Shown here piece by piece: positions 41,545 through 52,765 of a DNA stretch of 64,000 nt. A program made the translations under genes and the position numbers. The DNA lies in contig JANJXV010000024.1 in NCBI GenBank assembly GCA_024803745.1, positions 11,051,427 through 11,115,426 on the forward strand, written 5' to 3'. This DNA is from Megascapheus bottae. Lineage: Eukaryota > Chordata > Mammalia > Rodentia > Geomyidae. The notes under the pieces were generated by a model, which was not told where the DNA came from, made no database searches, and was given only the letters and a program-made list of their open reading frames with translations. The first letter of the stretch is position 1. Every line of letters starts with the position of its first letter.

Positions 41545-44500
41545 TGAGAGAGAAGAAGACAGAAGAACAACTTTCTAAACGTAGCAAATTCTAGATCTAT
41601 ATATTCCATAATTCCACTGCCATGCAGACTGACAAGCAGGCCAACCACAATGGGTTCTCTGTAAGTTCCTACTTCCTACTATGAGGAAAGCATGGCGGGG
41701 AGGCATTCGCTGTGTCTGGGGCTCCCAGAGGCAGAGCGTGGCAGAGCCTGGGACTGTACAGACAAACCTGGGTAAACTCTGCTCTACTCTATGTCTTCAC
41801 ATTTATGACACTTGAAAGAACAGAATCTTTTTCTGTTACAAGAAAGAAAAAAACACATGAATAATAATGTTAAAATTAGTTACCATCAATGTGTTCAGGA
41901 CTTGCTATAGCCATATGTTGGTTATTTAAATTAAGCAAGAAATGATGCAAGTGTTTAGCATTTTTGTTAATGAAATCGTTTGTTATACATACCCTACTGC
42001 TATGTGGAAGCTGTGCTGGCACTCTCATCAGGAAACAGAACTTTTCACTCCCTGGCATATAGCTTAAGAAATACATTGGTCACTGAATGCATTGAACACA
42101 TGATAATTTTCTGTTTTAGAACTAGTTTTTAGAAGACTTATGTTTCAAAGAATATAGAGGGCCTATCGTTTTCCCCACTCTTCCAGAAGCCTAAGTATTA
42201 TATATAAAATAAACACAGGAAGACTTTGAAGGTGAAGAAATATATTTCTTCAGAGTAGAAATTCTATAGGAAGATTCATTTTGAAGCACTTTCCTCTTAC
42301 ATATCAAGTTCAGTTTTGCATAGTTTTCCAAATAATGCACTTAGAAAACATCTCCAGGGCATTCCACCCTGGGAAAATTCTATTTTTTGCCTCTCTTCCC
42401 GATAGTTTTAAATGAAAACAAACTTGAAAAGCACACAGCTAGAAGTAGTAGATATGAGCCTCCTTGAGACCTGACCCCTGCTCTGTTCTGGAATGAGATG
42501 TTTCAAAGAAGTCTCAGAGAACTTTCCCTTCGGTTCTTAACAATTTCTAACATCGATTGAGTATCAACAGACATTTTTCCAAGTGCTTTAAATAGATTAA
42601 TATACACAATATCCAGCTCATTAGTTAGATTCACCAAAGAATGGTTACCCAATTCAGTCAAAGTCATAAATAAATATAAATAGCCACTATCTAGATATCA
42701 AGATACAGCCTCTAAACTTCTTCAGATTTGAAGACTGAATTTGGTGTTTTTCAAGGTTGGTCCAATATTTGTTTTAGGAACATGATGCAAAGAAAATATT
42801 CCTAAGTCCCACCCCAACATTGCTAGATTTGAATTCATTTGACAAGCACCCTGGGGAATTCTCTTATGCATCAAATCTGAGAACTCACAGACCATACTCC
42901 AGTTCCTATAAGAAAAACTTGATTTCTGAGAAAATCAGATCAAATACAAGACCCCAAGTGATGGCCCAGTAGGCTTCTAGCCATTGCCACCTGTAAAAAC
43001 AGAAAGCAGAATCAACTAGAGTGTATGTTTGCTCTGAAGTATTATGCTGGAAGCATCTGTTCCCATCAGGGATCCAGTGGAGTGGTCAAACACACTTGAT
43101 TAGGAAAGTCTCAACAGTTGGCTTGCTAACTGAAGCTAGACTGTGAATTATTTTCTTTGGAAAATAAAATGAATGAATCAGCAAATAAACTTAAAATTTA
43201 CAGAATGTACATCAAAATATCTAACAATTTACCATTCGCTTTCACAAATGTCCCTGGAGGTGCTGTCATTTACAACTGGCATTGCCCATGTTCAAGTAAG
43301 AGATAGTATCAAAACTCCTTTACCTTGATAACATTTGTCACCTGACCAAAATAACCACAGATGCCCCTTATGACATAATAGTTCAAAGCCAACCATTTCT
43401 TCTTAACAACAACAAAAAAAAAATAATGACAACACTGAGAGGTGAGGAGGGAAAAATAATTGTATTTGTTGTTCCAAAGAGACTAAATAGATCTGTATTA
43501 TATAGCACATGTCATAACTATAATTAGCCCAATCATTAGTACAGAAGCATCACAGGTCTGTTAAAAGACAGACTTAGAACAAATAGTTAATAGATTTCTA
43601 CTGGTGATATCTATAAGAAATCACATGAGTCTGTTTGGTAAGAACACTGTTTTGGCTATAAGGCTTAGATGAATATTATAAAAGGAAGAGTTAGCAGGTA
43701 GGCCTAAGAGAATGAATGAATAATAGTATTTAATAGAATTAGAGAACCAACAAGAGTGGAGGGAACTAATATTTTCTATGTCATGCTAAAATACCTTAAT
43801 ACACTCAAATCTGGTAGAAGGCTGTACTATTTAGACCACTCACGGCCATATAGGTAATAAAAATATACACCTTTGGAGTCAGACAGTCCTAGATTCAAAT
43901 CCTACTTACTAGCTAACTTGCCTTAATCCCATTACAAAATTTCCTTTTGCTCACCTATAAAATGTGCACACTAATTGTATACAAAACTTGGGGAAGTAAT
44001 AAAGACAATAATAAACTCCTGACATAGTATCTCATACATACTAGACAGGCAATATCACATTCTCTTTCCTTCTTTCTCCCTACCCTCCACAAAAAGCTTC
44101 AGATGCTGGTCTTACTGTTGTTTTTTTTTAATTACCAAATGAGGGTATCTCACCAATAAGGGACATTCACACCAACTTAAAGGGCAGCATTATACTGAAG
44201 AAGTACTTGCAAGATCCATTTATCCACTTGCCATTCCCAAGTAAACTGTAAGAGAAGACTCATGGTGACCTTGTAGCCTCTGAAGAAAGCCAACCTTTAA
44301 AGTCGTATGGTGAATGGATTTGTTCCCATAGATTAGTAGGAATGACATTTGCAGAAACAATAGTTAGGACATTATAGGGTTCGGTGGATTCTTTTAAAAA
44401 TCTTTATCTTCTTAGAAAGACAGTTAAGTACATACAGACAATCCTAGTTATAACACAGCAAGATTTCTGGTAGTTGTTTGAAATTATAGGTAATAATAAA

Positions 44501-45305
44501 GTTATGAATGCCTTACTTTTCCAGGCCAGCTGACATGGTGTGGAGGGATGGGCAGCCAGGAGAGTAGCTTGGCTAGGTGAGGTGGTAGTGAGGCAGAAGA
44601 TATTGAACAAAGCAGAAAAAGCAGATGAAGGAAACAGGACATTGCCTTCTGTGAAGCTGGGCTGTGAGCTGAGCATTCATGGAGCTTGAAAGGACTTACA
44701 GAGAGGTGATTATGCCACACCCTCCTCTCCTAAAAAAAGAAAGAGGGACATCTGGCAATAAGATTTCCAATGTCTCTGAAGGAGGTCAAGGTCATGGGAG
44801 AGTACAGTCTGTACACTCACAAGTTCTCTTGGTACATTTAATGTGTTCCTAAGTGGGCCTTGGAGCGTGTATGATGCCTTGTCTTCTTCTGCCAATAGCT
44901 GTTCCTCCATGAATCTCATACAACTCACACCTGTAGACAAAGACAACCTGCCCTTCCGTTTCCCAGAAGCCAATGGTCATGTCTGATGAATGAAAAAAAA
45001 TTCCAACTCCTCCTCTGTAGTACTCTGATAAGACACAACCCCTAGCGCCAGCCACCCACTGGCCCACGTCACCTTGCCTTTGGTACTGAGCAGGATCTCA
45101 GTCCCCCATCACCCTGCTCTGAGGGTTCGCCAGGTGCAAAGTCTGTGACAGTTCTCTATCCCAGCTGTGGGTCCTCATCTTTTCCTCACCTGAATCTTTT
45201 TGTCCTTGCTCAAGTCTCACGTCATCATGACCTTCGTTTCCAAACTAGAACCTAGGAAGCCCTGGGTTTTCATTTTAAGAGCCAGGCAGTTTGTAAAAGA
45301 AACTA
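41545..45305. other. long repeat-poor block
   Basis: Nearly 3.8 kb with only old relics: a MIR/L2-like patch at about 42545-42645 (GATTGAGTATCAACAGAC, CCAAGTGCTTTAAATAG) and a MIR at 43870-44045 (GAGTCAGACAGTCCTAGATTC, TTTGCTCACCTATAAAATG). Minus-strand frames between 44404 and 45067 are under 91 codons and overlap one another. No exon or young insertion recognised. Confidence 0.55.
43870..44045 (+). repeat. MIR
   Basis: GGAGTCAGACAGTCCTAG, ATTCAAATCCTACTTACTAGC, CCTTTTGCTCACCTATAAAATG and GTAATAAAGACAATAATAAAC reproduce the MIR order from first to last block. Confidence 0.7.
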
Positions 45306-46033
45306 GGTAAATGCCAAGTAGTGGCATTGCTGGGTCAAAGTGGAGTTCTATGTTTAGCCTTTTGAGGCACTGCCACACTGCTTTCTATAGTGGTTGAACA
45401 AGTTTGCACTCCTACCAACAGTGTAGTAGTGATCCCTCCTGGCCGCATCTCCTCCAGCATCTGTTGTTATTAATTTTCTTGATCCTGGAGTGTGGTGGAA
45501 TCTCAAGAGTTGTTTTGATTTGCATTTCTTTTATGGCCAGAGATGTCGAGCATTTCTTCATGTGTCGAGAGGCCATTCTTATTTCTTCTTCAGAGAAGAC
45601 TCTCTTTAAGTCTTTGGCCCATCTTTTAATTGGATGGTTGTTTCTTTGGAGATTAGTTTTGGAGTGATTCAATTTTTTGAGCTGTTGATATATTTTAGAT
45701 ATGAGGCCTTTGTCTGTTGTATGGTTAGTGAAGATCTTCTCCCACTCTGTAGGCTTTCTAGTTAATTTGCCAGCTATGTCCTTTGCCATACAGAAGCTCT
45801 GCACTTTAATGTAGTCCCATTTATCCAGACTTTCTCTGATTTGTTGTGTTTCTGTGTCCTTATTAAGAAAGTTTCAACCTGTGACAAGGAGACCTAGTGT
45901 ATCTCCTATTCTTTCTTATAAAGTTTTCGTTGTATCTGCTTTTACCTCGCGGTCTTTGATCCATTTGGAGTTAATCCTGGTGCAGGGTGACAAAGAAGGA
46001 TCCAACTTTAGTTGTCTGCAGGTGCTTAACCAG
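45306..46033 (-). pseudogene. L1 ORF2 C-terminal fragment without 3' end
   Basis: On the minus strand a 130-codon open segment (45804 to 45412) reads QSFCMAKDIAGKLTRKPTEW, then [15 protein letters not shown] and [18 protein letters not shown], followed by a stop and further ORF2 sequence to 45306. Upstream of 45804 the alignment with the copy at 16985-17265 continues but frames are broken. The final ORF2 part and the 3'UTR are missing, unusual for an L1 insertion, so the fragment was cut on its 3' side after or during insertion. Confidence 0.9.
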
Positions 46034-46035
46034 CT

Positions 46036-46248
46036 CACTGCTATAATGCTAGCTACTCAGAAGCCTGAGACCCAGAGCATCATAGTTCAAGGCCAGCTAG
46101 CTTGGACAGAAAGTCCTGAGACTCCGTTCCCACATCTCCCAAATAACTAGCAGAAAGCTAAGCTGGAGGTGAAGCTTAAGTGGTAGCACCCCGAGGAGCA
46201 GTCAGATTCTGAGTTCAAATTTTAGTGCTGCTTTAAAGAAAAGAATGT
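46036..46248 (+). mobile_element. B1/Geo dimeric SINE
   Basis: GCTATAATGCTAGCTACTC, CAAGGCCAGCTAGCTTGG, CCTGAGACTCCGTTCCC, right arm AAGTGGTAGCACC and CTGAGTTCAAATTTTAG, then AAAGAAAAG. Its 5' end abuts the 5' side of the minus L1 fragment. Confidence 0.8.
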
Positions 46249-46944
46249 AGATTTTAAGATCATAGCTTGAATATCAAGAGGGAGGCCTGGAGAAGTCAAC
46301 ATAGCAGTTAAACAGTAAAAGATGCATATAGGTCTATAGACACAGCTAGACTGGGCTGTAAAGAAGAGTTTCTGTATCAGTTAGGGCTCTTGAGCTACCA
46401 TTTATAACCATAAAAAGTCTTTGTGGGAATTAGAAAATAAAAAGCAATCCTTCCTCAGGTTATGTGACTTCTATTTTCCAGAAATCAACCCAATAAATGT
46501 ACAAATCAGTGATGCCTGTGGTGAGAACAACCCTACCTCAGACCTGACACTGCACAGCAGTACATAACCATTTCAGCAAGGCTCCAGGGGACATGCGTCT
46601 TCGCCTGCCTGCTCCTCTGGGTAAAGAAGCTGAAACTCCTCAGTAGGCTGGTGGGCTGCAAGTGAGGGAACTAGGCCCAGCTCACACTGATCTGTTCTGG
46701 GAAGAGGCAGCCTCTCTGTACTTCTTGTTGACATGAAATTGCAATAGAGTAGAAGCTTGAAGCAAATCCTCAAAGCAGAGAAGGGTCAGAGGCTTCAATT
46801 TTTGAGAGATCCAAGAAACTTAGGGAGGCCCCGAAGGTAGCTGACTCAGAGCAGAGGTCAGAAGGAGTTGGTTCTGCGAATACCAAGTCCCAGTAAGAGC
46901 CATGATTGGGACCAGACACAGGAAGGGAGATGCTGAGCTTTGGG

Positions 46945-46948
<4 letters not shown>
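46249..46948. other. unique sequence
   Basis: No family or exon recognised. Confidence 0.5.
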
Positions 46949-46993
<45 letters not shown>

Positions 46994-47045
46994 CATCTCT
47001 GTCTCTCTGTCTTTCTGTCTCTCTCTCTATCCTCCTCTTCCTCCT
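46949..47045. repeat. (CT)n microsatellite with decayed flank
   Basis: Perfect CT units to 46988, then TTTCCCCATCTCTGTCTC and a CT-rich tail to about 47045. Confidence 0.95.
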
Positions 47046-47276
47046 CTCTGTTTGCCCTGTGCCTGAGAAGATGATGACACATGGGTCCAAATGCCCATGA
47101 ACAAAGACAAGACTGCTCAGGGATCTCTCCCCACACATGCCAGGACAATGGATAAGCCCTCATTCTGTATAGGAAGAAGAGGGGAGAGGAGAAGGAGGAC
47201 CATATTTAACAGTGACTGCCCTGTTTTAAATTGCCACAAAGACATTTCCCCTGTTTTATTTTATTTTAGGTGGGAG

Positions 47277-47278
<2 letters not shown>

Positions 47279-47330
<52 letters not shown>
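47279..47330. repeat. (GT)n microsatellite
   Basis: About 25 uninterrupted GT units. Confidence 0.98.
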
Positions 47331-47332
<2 letters not shown>

Positions 47333-47334
47333 TA

Positions 47335-47404
47335 ATAGAGTTTGAACTCAATCCCTTGCACTTGTTTGGCAGGTCATCAATCATTTAAGCCACACCCAAG
47401 CCCC
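47335..47404 (-). repeat. tRNA-like SINE module
   Basis: Reverse complement reads GGGGCTTGGGTGTGGCTTAA, then ACCTGCCAAACAAGTGCAAGG and GATTGAGTTCAAACTC, an A box/B box pair of tRNA type. The GT repeat occupies its tail side. Confidence 0.55.
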
Positions 47405-48775
47405 TATTATATTTATTGACCACTTGAATTTTTTAGAACTGTGGATATCATACCTGCTACAGACAAAATGTTCATTATGTATTTCTCAGGTGTCTCCTTC
47501 TCTCCACTTTTCACCCCTCTTTTTGCTGCAGGCTAGGAATTTGGATTTCACAGTCAATCCCAGGAGGAACATTTAACTGGGTAAAACTTCAGACTTTCTG
47601 CTTTTTAAACTGTGAACTTTTGCCATTCTTGTTAGCCTGTCTATTCTAGAATAGCTAATGTTAAATTTTTAGAAAGAACACAGTCAGTTGTGAGACTGGA
47701 ATAACAGGCATTCATAACCAAAGTATGTTCTTAATCTGTGAAGAACGAATGAGAGCCTTCACCCAGTCATGTCACCAAAGTGACAGCGGGGGTGGCAGCC
47801 ATCTGTGTCCCAGCTGTCCTTTGGCTTGAACCCCTGGAGATCTGAGTTATGGAAGGGTGGAATTCTCCTTGAATGTTCTCCAAAATGAGAGTGCTTGGGT
47901 TAATTCTGTGGTCTATAGTGTGCACCGATTCACCTGAGGAATGATATGAAATGTTTCAGCTTACAGGCTCTATTTAATATAGTAACCTCAAAATTTATTC
48001 TTTCTGAGAATATTTTCACATCACGTTCTACCCAAGCTATGGTTAAGACAAAATCCAGGGCCTCCATATCACCTTTATTTTGTCACATAATCTAGCACAG
48101 GCATCATAAAAGTTGGTAAGATTTTCATAATTGATATCATCTATTGTTAAAGGTATTTCAAGCTGTCAAATTTGCTTATATTAGAACTAGGCTAATAACT
48201 ATATAAATTGGCTCATTTAACTCTTACAGTCCTATGAGAAAACTATATTCGGTCCATTAATTAATTCTTTAGATACTACATTTGCCTAACTGGATTCATA
48301 TTCTGAGTTGCAATGTTGTACTGTTTTCTGAGTGAAAAGTAAAAGGTTGAACATTGAAGCTGATGAGTATTTGCCTATATTTCCACAGATTGATTCCAAC
48401 GGAGATAGGTGTTCATCATCCACAGCCTGAGGTGATGGTTTAGCTTTTACTAGGGAACTAACGATGCCTTGATGGTTCCATTGATCTTCTGCTCATACCA
48501 TCCTCAGACTGCTCTTTACTTCTTAATAACTGTTCTTTTCTCCTTTCTCAGGAAGAATTGATTTTTCAGTTTAGTCCTTATGATTCACCAAAGAAAGAAT
48601 ATGAAGATTTCTGCCTTTAGAAGATGAAAGATGGTGGAATTAAAATGGATTTTTATTTATCTTTTGTGGAAAAAAAATCAATCTGGTTAACAAAAAACAC
48701 AACCCTCTACCTCTTAGCCCCATATACACTGTTACTGAAAACATACCTGGCAATTCTAAATCAAGAAAGTTAAGG
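47405..48775. other. unique sequence
   Basis: About 1.4 kb without a recognised family. AT-rich with no credible exon. Confidence 0.5.
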
Positions 48776-49155
48776 AGTGGGTGTGAGGAGAAATACATGA
48801 GAAGGGGTATAAATATTCAAGAAGTAATGGACCTGATGTGCCAGGCACAATGGCTCATGCCTGTCATTCTAGCTACTTAGGAAGCTGAGATCTGAGGATA
48901 GAGGTTCAAAGCCAGCCCAGTACTGAAGTCCCTGAGACTCTTATCTCCAATTAACCTCTAGAATACCGGAAGTGCTGCTGTGGCTCAAGGGGTAGGGTGG
49001 TAGCCTTGAGCTGAATACCTCAGAGACAACACCCAGGCCCAGAGTTCAAGCCCCACAATCAACAACAACAAAAAAATGTAATGTACTTGACGAATGTAAC
49101 TGATGTAACTGTAACCCCTCTATACATCACCCCAACAATAAAATATAATTTAAAA
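48776..49155 (+). mobile_element. L1 3'UTR split by a SINE
   Basis: The left part (GTGTGAGGAGAAATACATG, AAGAAGTAATGGACCTG) and right part from 49078 (TGTAACTGTAACCCCTC, TACATCACCCCAACAATAAAA) together form one 3'UTR of the type at 51130-51415, interrupted at 48837-49077 by a B1/Geo SINE. Confidence 0.72.
48837..49077 (+). mobile_element. B1/Geo dimeric SINE inserted in L1, with TSD
   Basis: Complete dimer from TGTGCCAGGCACAATGGC to AGCCCCACAATCAAC and an (AAC)nA tail. TSD GTAATGGACCTGA (48824-48836) / GTAATGTACTTGA (49078-49090), two mismatches. Confidence 0.92.
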
Positions 49156-49297
49156 AGTTAATTTTACTTTAAAATGCAAGGGAATAACAGCAGAGGGCTT
49201 TCCAAGAGAATAAAAGAAACGTGAAGCTCCAATGGGCCTGCCTCCAAATAAACCCATTTTATGTTGACAATATCCTAAGTTGAAAAGGCACTGAATA

Positions 49298-49493
49298 GGC
49301 CGGGAGTTTGGCCTAGTGGTAGAGTGCTTGCCTAGCATGCACAAAGACCAGGGTTCAATTCCTCAGTACCACATACATAGAAAAAGCTGGAAGTGGTGCT
49401 GTTGCTCAAGTGGTAGAGCTCTAGCCTTGAGAAAGACCAAGGACAGTGCTCAGGCCCTGAGTTCAAGCCCCAGGACTGGCAAAGAGGGGGGGG
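49298..49493 (+). mobile_element. ID/Geo dimeric SINE with G-rich tail and TSD
   Basis: Intact arms from GGCCGGGAGTTTGGCC to CCCCAGGACTGGC. The tail is AAAGA followed by a run of G's up to the TSD. TSD GGCACTGAATA (49287-49297) / GGCATTGAATA (49494-49504). Confidence 0.95.
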
Positions 49494-49699
49494 GGCATTG
49501 AATAAACCTAGCCTACCAAATGTGATGGCTTAGCAGAGCAGTGCACTGCCGAGGTCTGTTCACCTTCTTGGTTGAGGGCACTAGGGAATCATAACAGCAT
49601 ATTACAATCATGTCACATATTGCTAATAAAAAGGAAAGACCTAGATTCAACTTGAAATCATTGTAAAATTGAAAAACCCTAATGTAAAAGCTGGGGATG

Positions 49700-50228
49700 G
49701 CCTATGAGCAGTCATCCTTCATTCACTATCCTTGGTTGGTAGATTCTAGGACTCCCTAGAATATCCAAAGTTGGATCTCCAATAGGGTATCTACCCTAAT
49801 TGCTTAAATAAGTAGCCTCACATGTATATATTATCTTCCCATTACTGTAGCAGATAGGTTGGCTCAGAGTTCCAAAGGCTTCAGTCCATGGTCCCCATTG
49901 TCTTTGGCTTTGTGGTGGATGTCATGATGGGAGTGCAGAGTGGAGGATGTTGCTCACCTCATGGCAATTAGCAAGCAGAGAGGAAGAGAAGTGGGTCAAA
50001 TCCAGTACTTCTAAGTCACACTCCCAATCACTACCTTCCTTCCACTGTGCTCTCTACCACTTCTTAGTATCAGAGGCTAGGAACTAAGCCTTCAATATAG
50101 GTCCTTTGGGAGACACTTAAGATCCAACCTATAGAAATATGCTTACAATCTGGTCACATCTTTTAGTGTGCTCTAGATTACTTAAAACATGAAAGGTTTG
50201 TGCATAGTACTTACAGATTATTTACAAG
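49700..50228 (+). mobile_element. Tigger-type relic interrupted by an LTR (tentative)
   Basis: The left piece 49700-49790 (AGTCATCCTTCATTCAC, TATCCTTGGTTGGTAG, AGGACTCCCTAGAATATCC) and right piece 50140-50228 (CACATCTTTTAGTGTGC, TCTAGATTACTTAAAAC) resemble consecutive parts of a Tigger1-like end. The LTR at 49830-50135 separates them. Confidence 0.4.
49830..50135 (-). mobile_element. MaLR-type LTR (MT-like), solo
   Basis: Reverse-oriented counterpart of the LTR at 12364: CCCATTACTGTAGCAGATAGG, GGCTCAGAGTTCCAAAGGC, TTGCTCACCTCATGGC, CTTCCTTCCACTGTGC, AGGAACTAAGCCTTCAATA and GGGAGACACTTAAGATCC. Non-coding solo LTR. Confidence 0.75.
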
Positions 50229-50243
50229 AAAAAGAACTGTATG

Positions 50244-50450
50244 AGCCAGGAGCATGGCCTAGTGGTAGCATGCTGGCCTAGCATGCACAGAGCCCTGGGT
50301 TTGATTCACCAGAACCACATACACAGAAAAAGCTGGAAGTGGCTCAAAAAGCTATGGCTCAAGTGGCAGAGTGCTAGACTTGAGCAAAATGTATCCAAGG
50401 ACAGTGCCCAGGCCCTGAGTCCAAGACCCAGGACTGGCAAAAAAAAAAGA
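50244..50450 (+). mobile_element. ID/Geo dimeric SINE, tail expanded
   Basis: GCCAGGAGCATGGCCTAG start. The region before the right-arm A box holds a duplicated GAAGTGGCTCAAAAAGC / TATGGCTCAAGTGGC segment. Ends ACCCAGGACTGGC plus A10, then an AAAG/GGAA repeat. TSD AAAAGAACTGTATG (50230-50243) / AAAAGAACGGTACATG (50683-50698) encloses both the SINE and the repeat. Confidence 0.94.
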
Positions 50451-50682
50451 AAGAAAGAAAGAAAGACAGAGAGACAGGAAGGAAGGAAGGAAGGAAGGAA
50501 GGAAGGAAGGAAGGAAGGAAGGAAGGAAGGAAGGAAGGAAGGAAGGAAGGAAGGAAGGAAGGAAGGAAAGAAGGGAGGGAGGGAGGGAGGGAGGGAGGAA
50601 GGAAGAAAGGAAGGAAGGAAGGAAGAAAAGAAGGAAGGAAGGAAGGAAGGAAGGAAGGAAGGAAGGAAGGAAGGAAGGAAGG
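50451..50682. repeat. (GGAA)n microsatellite grown from SINE A-tail
   Basis: AAAG units, then GACAGAGAGACAGG, then GGAA units with two interruptions (GGGAGGGAGGG and GAAAAGAAGG). Purine-only apart from two C's. Bounded on the right by the SINE's TSD. Confidence 0.97.
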
Positions 50683-50764
50683 AAAAGAACGGTACATGTT
50701 CAATTTTTTTTCAGAATATTTTCATGCCATAGTTAAGTTCATGGACACAGCTCATGTAACACAA

Positions 50765-50990
50765 CTGTTTAACTATTATTCATTATTATTTCTCCCAGTA
50801 TGCAAACAAGAAAACTAGTCCTTCAAAAAAAACACATGCCTACAGCTTACTCAGGTTCATACAACTATAGCATTAAAGCAGAATTTGAATCCAGCTCTGA
50901 TCAAAATATCTGCCCTTAGAACTTTAGTACTGAAATAATCTTTTGAGTTTCTAATCTAATCTCTCATTTTATAGATTAAGAGACTAAATC
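50765..50990 (+). repeat. MIR-like relics
   Basis: CTTACTCAGGTTCATACAAC, GCAGAATTTGAATCCAGCTC and CATTTTATAGATTAAGAGAC resemble MIR blocks, not all in consensus order, so two partial copies may be present. Confidence 0.4.
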
Positions 50991-51129
50991 TCATTTTTCC
51001 CCTTCCCTTCCCTAATTCAAATAAATAAATAAATGAATACACAATATACCAGATACCAAAATCAGACACAGCAACATTAGGAGATAAATAATAAGGGGAA
51101 AAATAAAATAAATTTAAAAAGAATAAAGA

Positions 51130-51415
51130 AATGACTTCACATAGTACATTGATGATAACAACCACAAATATAAACCTCTTGTTTTTTGCGGGGGAGAACA
51201 AGATGATGAGACAAAGGGCAAAGGTAAACCAATGTAACGGCAAAACTCACAAGACAATATGTTGGAAATTAATTTTACAACTTGGAAGGGGTAGGGGAGG
51301 GAAAGTGGGAGAAAAACATGGTAATAGGTAACAACATCCAGGAAGTAATATACTTAGTACCTTACAAATGTAACTGTAACCCCTCTATATATCACCTTGA
51401 TGGTAAAATAAAATT
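51130..51415 (+). mobile_element. L1 3'UTR fragment
   Basis: GATGATGAGACAAAGGGC, AATATGTTGGAAATTAATTTTAC, CAACTTGGAAGGGGTAGG, AACTGTAACCCCTCTATATATCACC-type end and AAAATAAAATTTAG tail. Confidence 0.7.
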
Positions 51416-51639
51416 TAGAACAAAGAGGCTAAATCTCAAGTGAAAAAAATTCATCAAAAGAATATATCTCAGAGCTTTATTGCATTTACTTCATGACTCT
51501 AATTTTTCCATCCATATTCTATCCACCTTATTTTGTATGTACTTCAGATGAACTTGTAAATATGTACAGATTTGCTTATATATCATAGAGTCTAACATTT
51601 GTCTAACTTTACATATAATGAACTGCAAAAAAAATTTAA

Positions 51640-52260
51640 GTCATTTATTATATTTTGGCAAATACACACCCCTGTCCAACCCAAATTTCTATAAAGGTAC
51701 AGAATAGTATTCTCATTCCAGAAAACTCTACCCTTTCCACTCAATCCTTATCCCACTCTCTTTTGAAGAAACTATTGTTCCATGACTTATTTTCCACCAT
51801 ACATCTTATTTTTTTCTATCCTAAAATATGGTGGAATGAGAATCATATATTACATGGTCTTTTGTGAAAGACTTCTTTTACAGTGAATGTTTTGAGAGTG
51901 ATCCATGTTTTTGTGAGGGCCAGAGGCCATTCCTTTTTATTGCTTAGGACTATATACCACACTTGTCCATTCTCCCCCAGCAAATGTTTGTACAATATTT
52001 CACTAATATCTAAATCCAATGTGAATATACTTGTAGAAGTGTTTGGGAAGTTTTCCCTAAGGCAACTACCTACAAGCAAAATTTCTGGGATCTCAGGGGA
52101 TTCATGTTTAACTTTATAGAGAACTGCTACAAGCTTCCCGAAGTAATTATGCCACTTTCTGCTCTCAGCAACAATGAACGTAAGAGAGCTCTGGATGCTC
52201 TCTATAGTTATTTACATTTGAAGGTTCCAGATTGATCATTTTAGCCCCTCTAGTGGTTAA
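51640..52260 (-). mobile_element. old L1 ORF2 3' region
   Basis: Minus-oriented L1M-like blocks: GAGAATCATATATTACATGGTC, GTGATCCATGTTTTTGTGAGG, CCATTCCTTTTTATTGCTTAGG, ACTATATACCACACTTGTCC, TTCATGTTTAACTTTATAGAG and CAGCAACAATGAACGTAAGAG. On the complement these correspond to the ORF2 C-terminal and early 3'UTR order. Multiple stops. Confidence 0.68.
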
Positions 52261-52765
52261 CTTTGAGTCACACAATTTCTCATCCATTTTTCTTCCCAGA
52301 TAATTTTGAAGGGGAAAAGAATGTTGCTTTCACCTGAATGTTTATGGTAACTGCAGCAATGAGGTGCCAGAATATGTGGTTCAAACCCACTGTCTATTAA
52401 TTCCTTTATTCTCACCCTCATGTTACCAGAGAAGCCACTGAGGCACAGTAACCTCATCAAGACACAGAAAAAAGTAGCAGCAGTGCTCCCTGACTCCTCC
52501 AGAGACCCTAGTCTCACCTCCCTGCTACGCCTGAGGCTAGTACTAGGACATAAAATGATTTTGCATTTGGAACTTCCTCCTGAACTCCACGTCAGATAAC
52601 TGGAACACACTCAAATCTTAACAGGAATCCACAGAGGCAGAAGTAACTCCTTAAGTTACTTCTCATTTTACCCACCTGGGAAAATTAGCCTTCTTTCAGT
52701 CTTTGCCCATAGCATAAAGCAATTGGATTTCTTATGTTCTGTCATATCTTATGAGTGTTTCACTT
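52261..52765. other. unique sequence
   Basis: The minus-strand frame 52257-52610 (117 codons) is Ser/Leu-rich without a recognised domain. No splice context seen. Confidence 0.45.
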
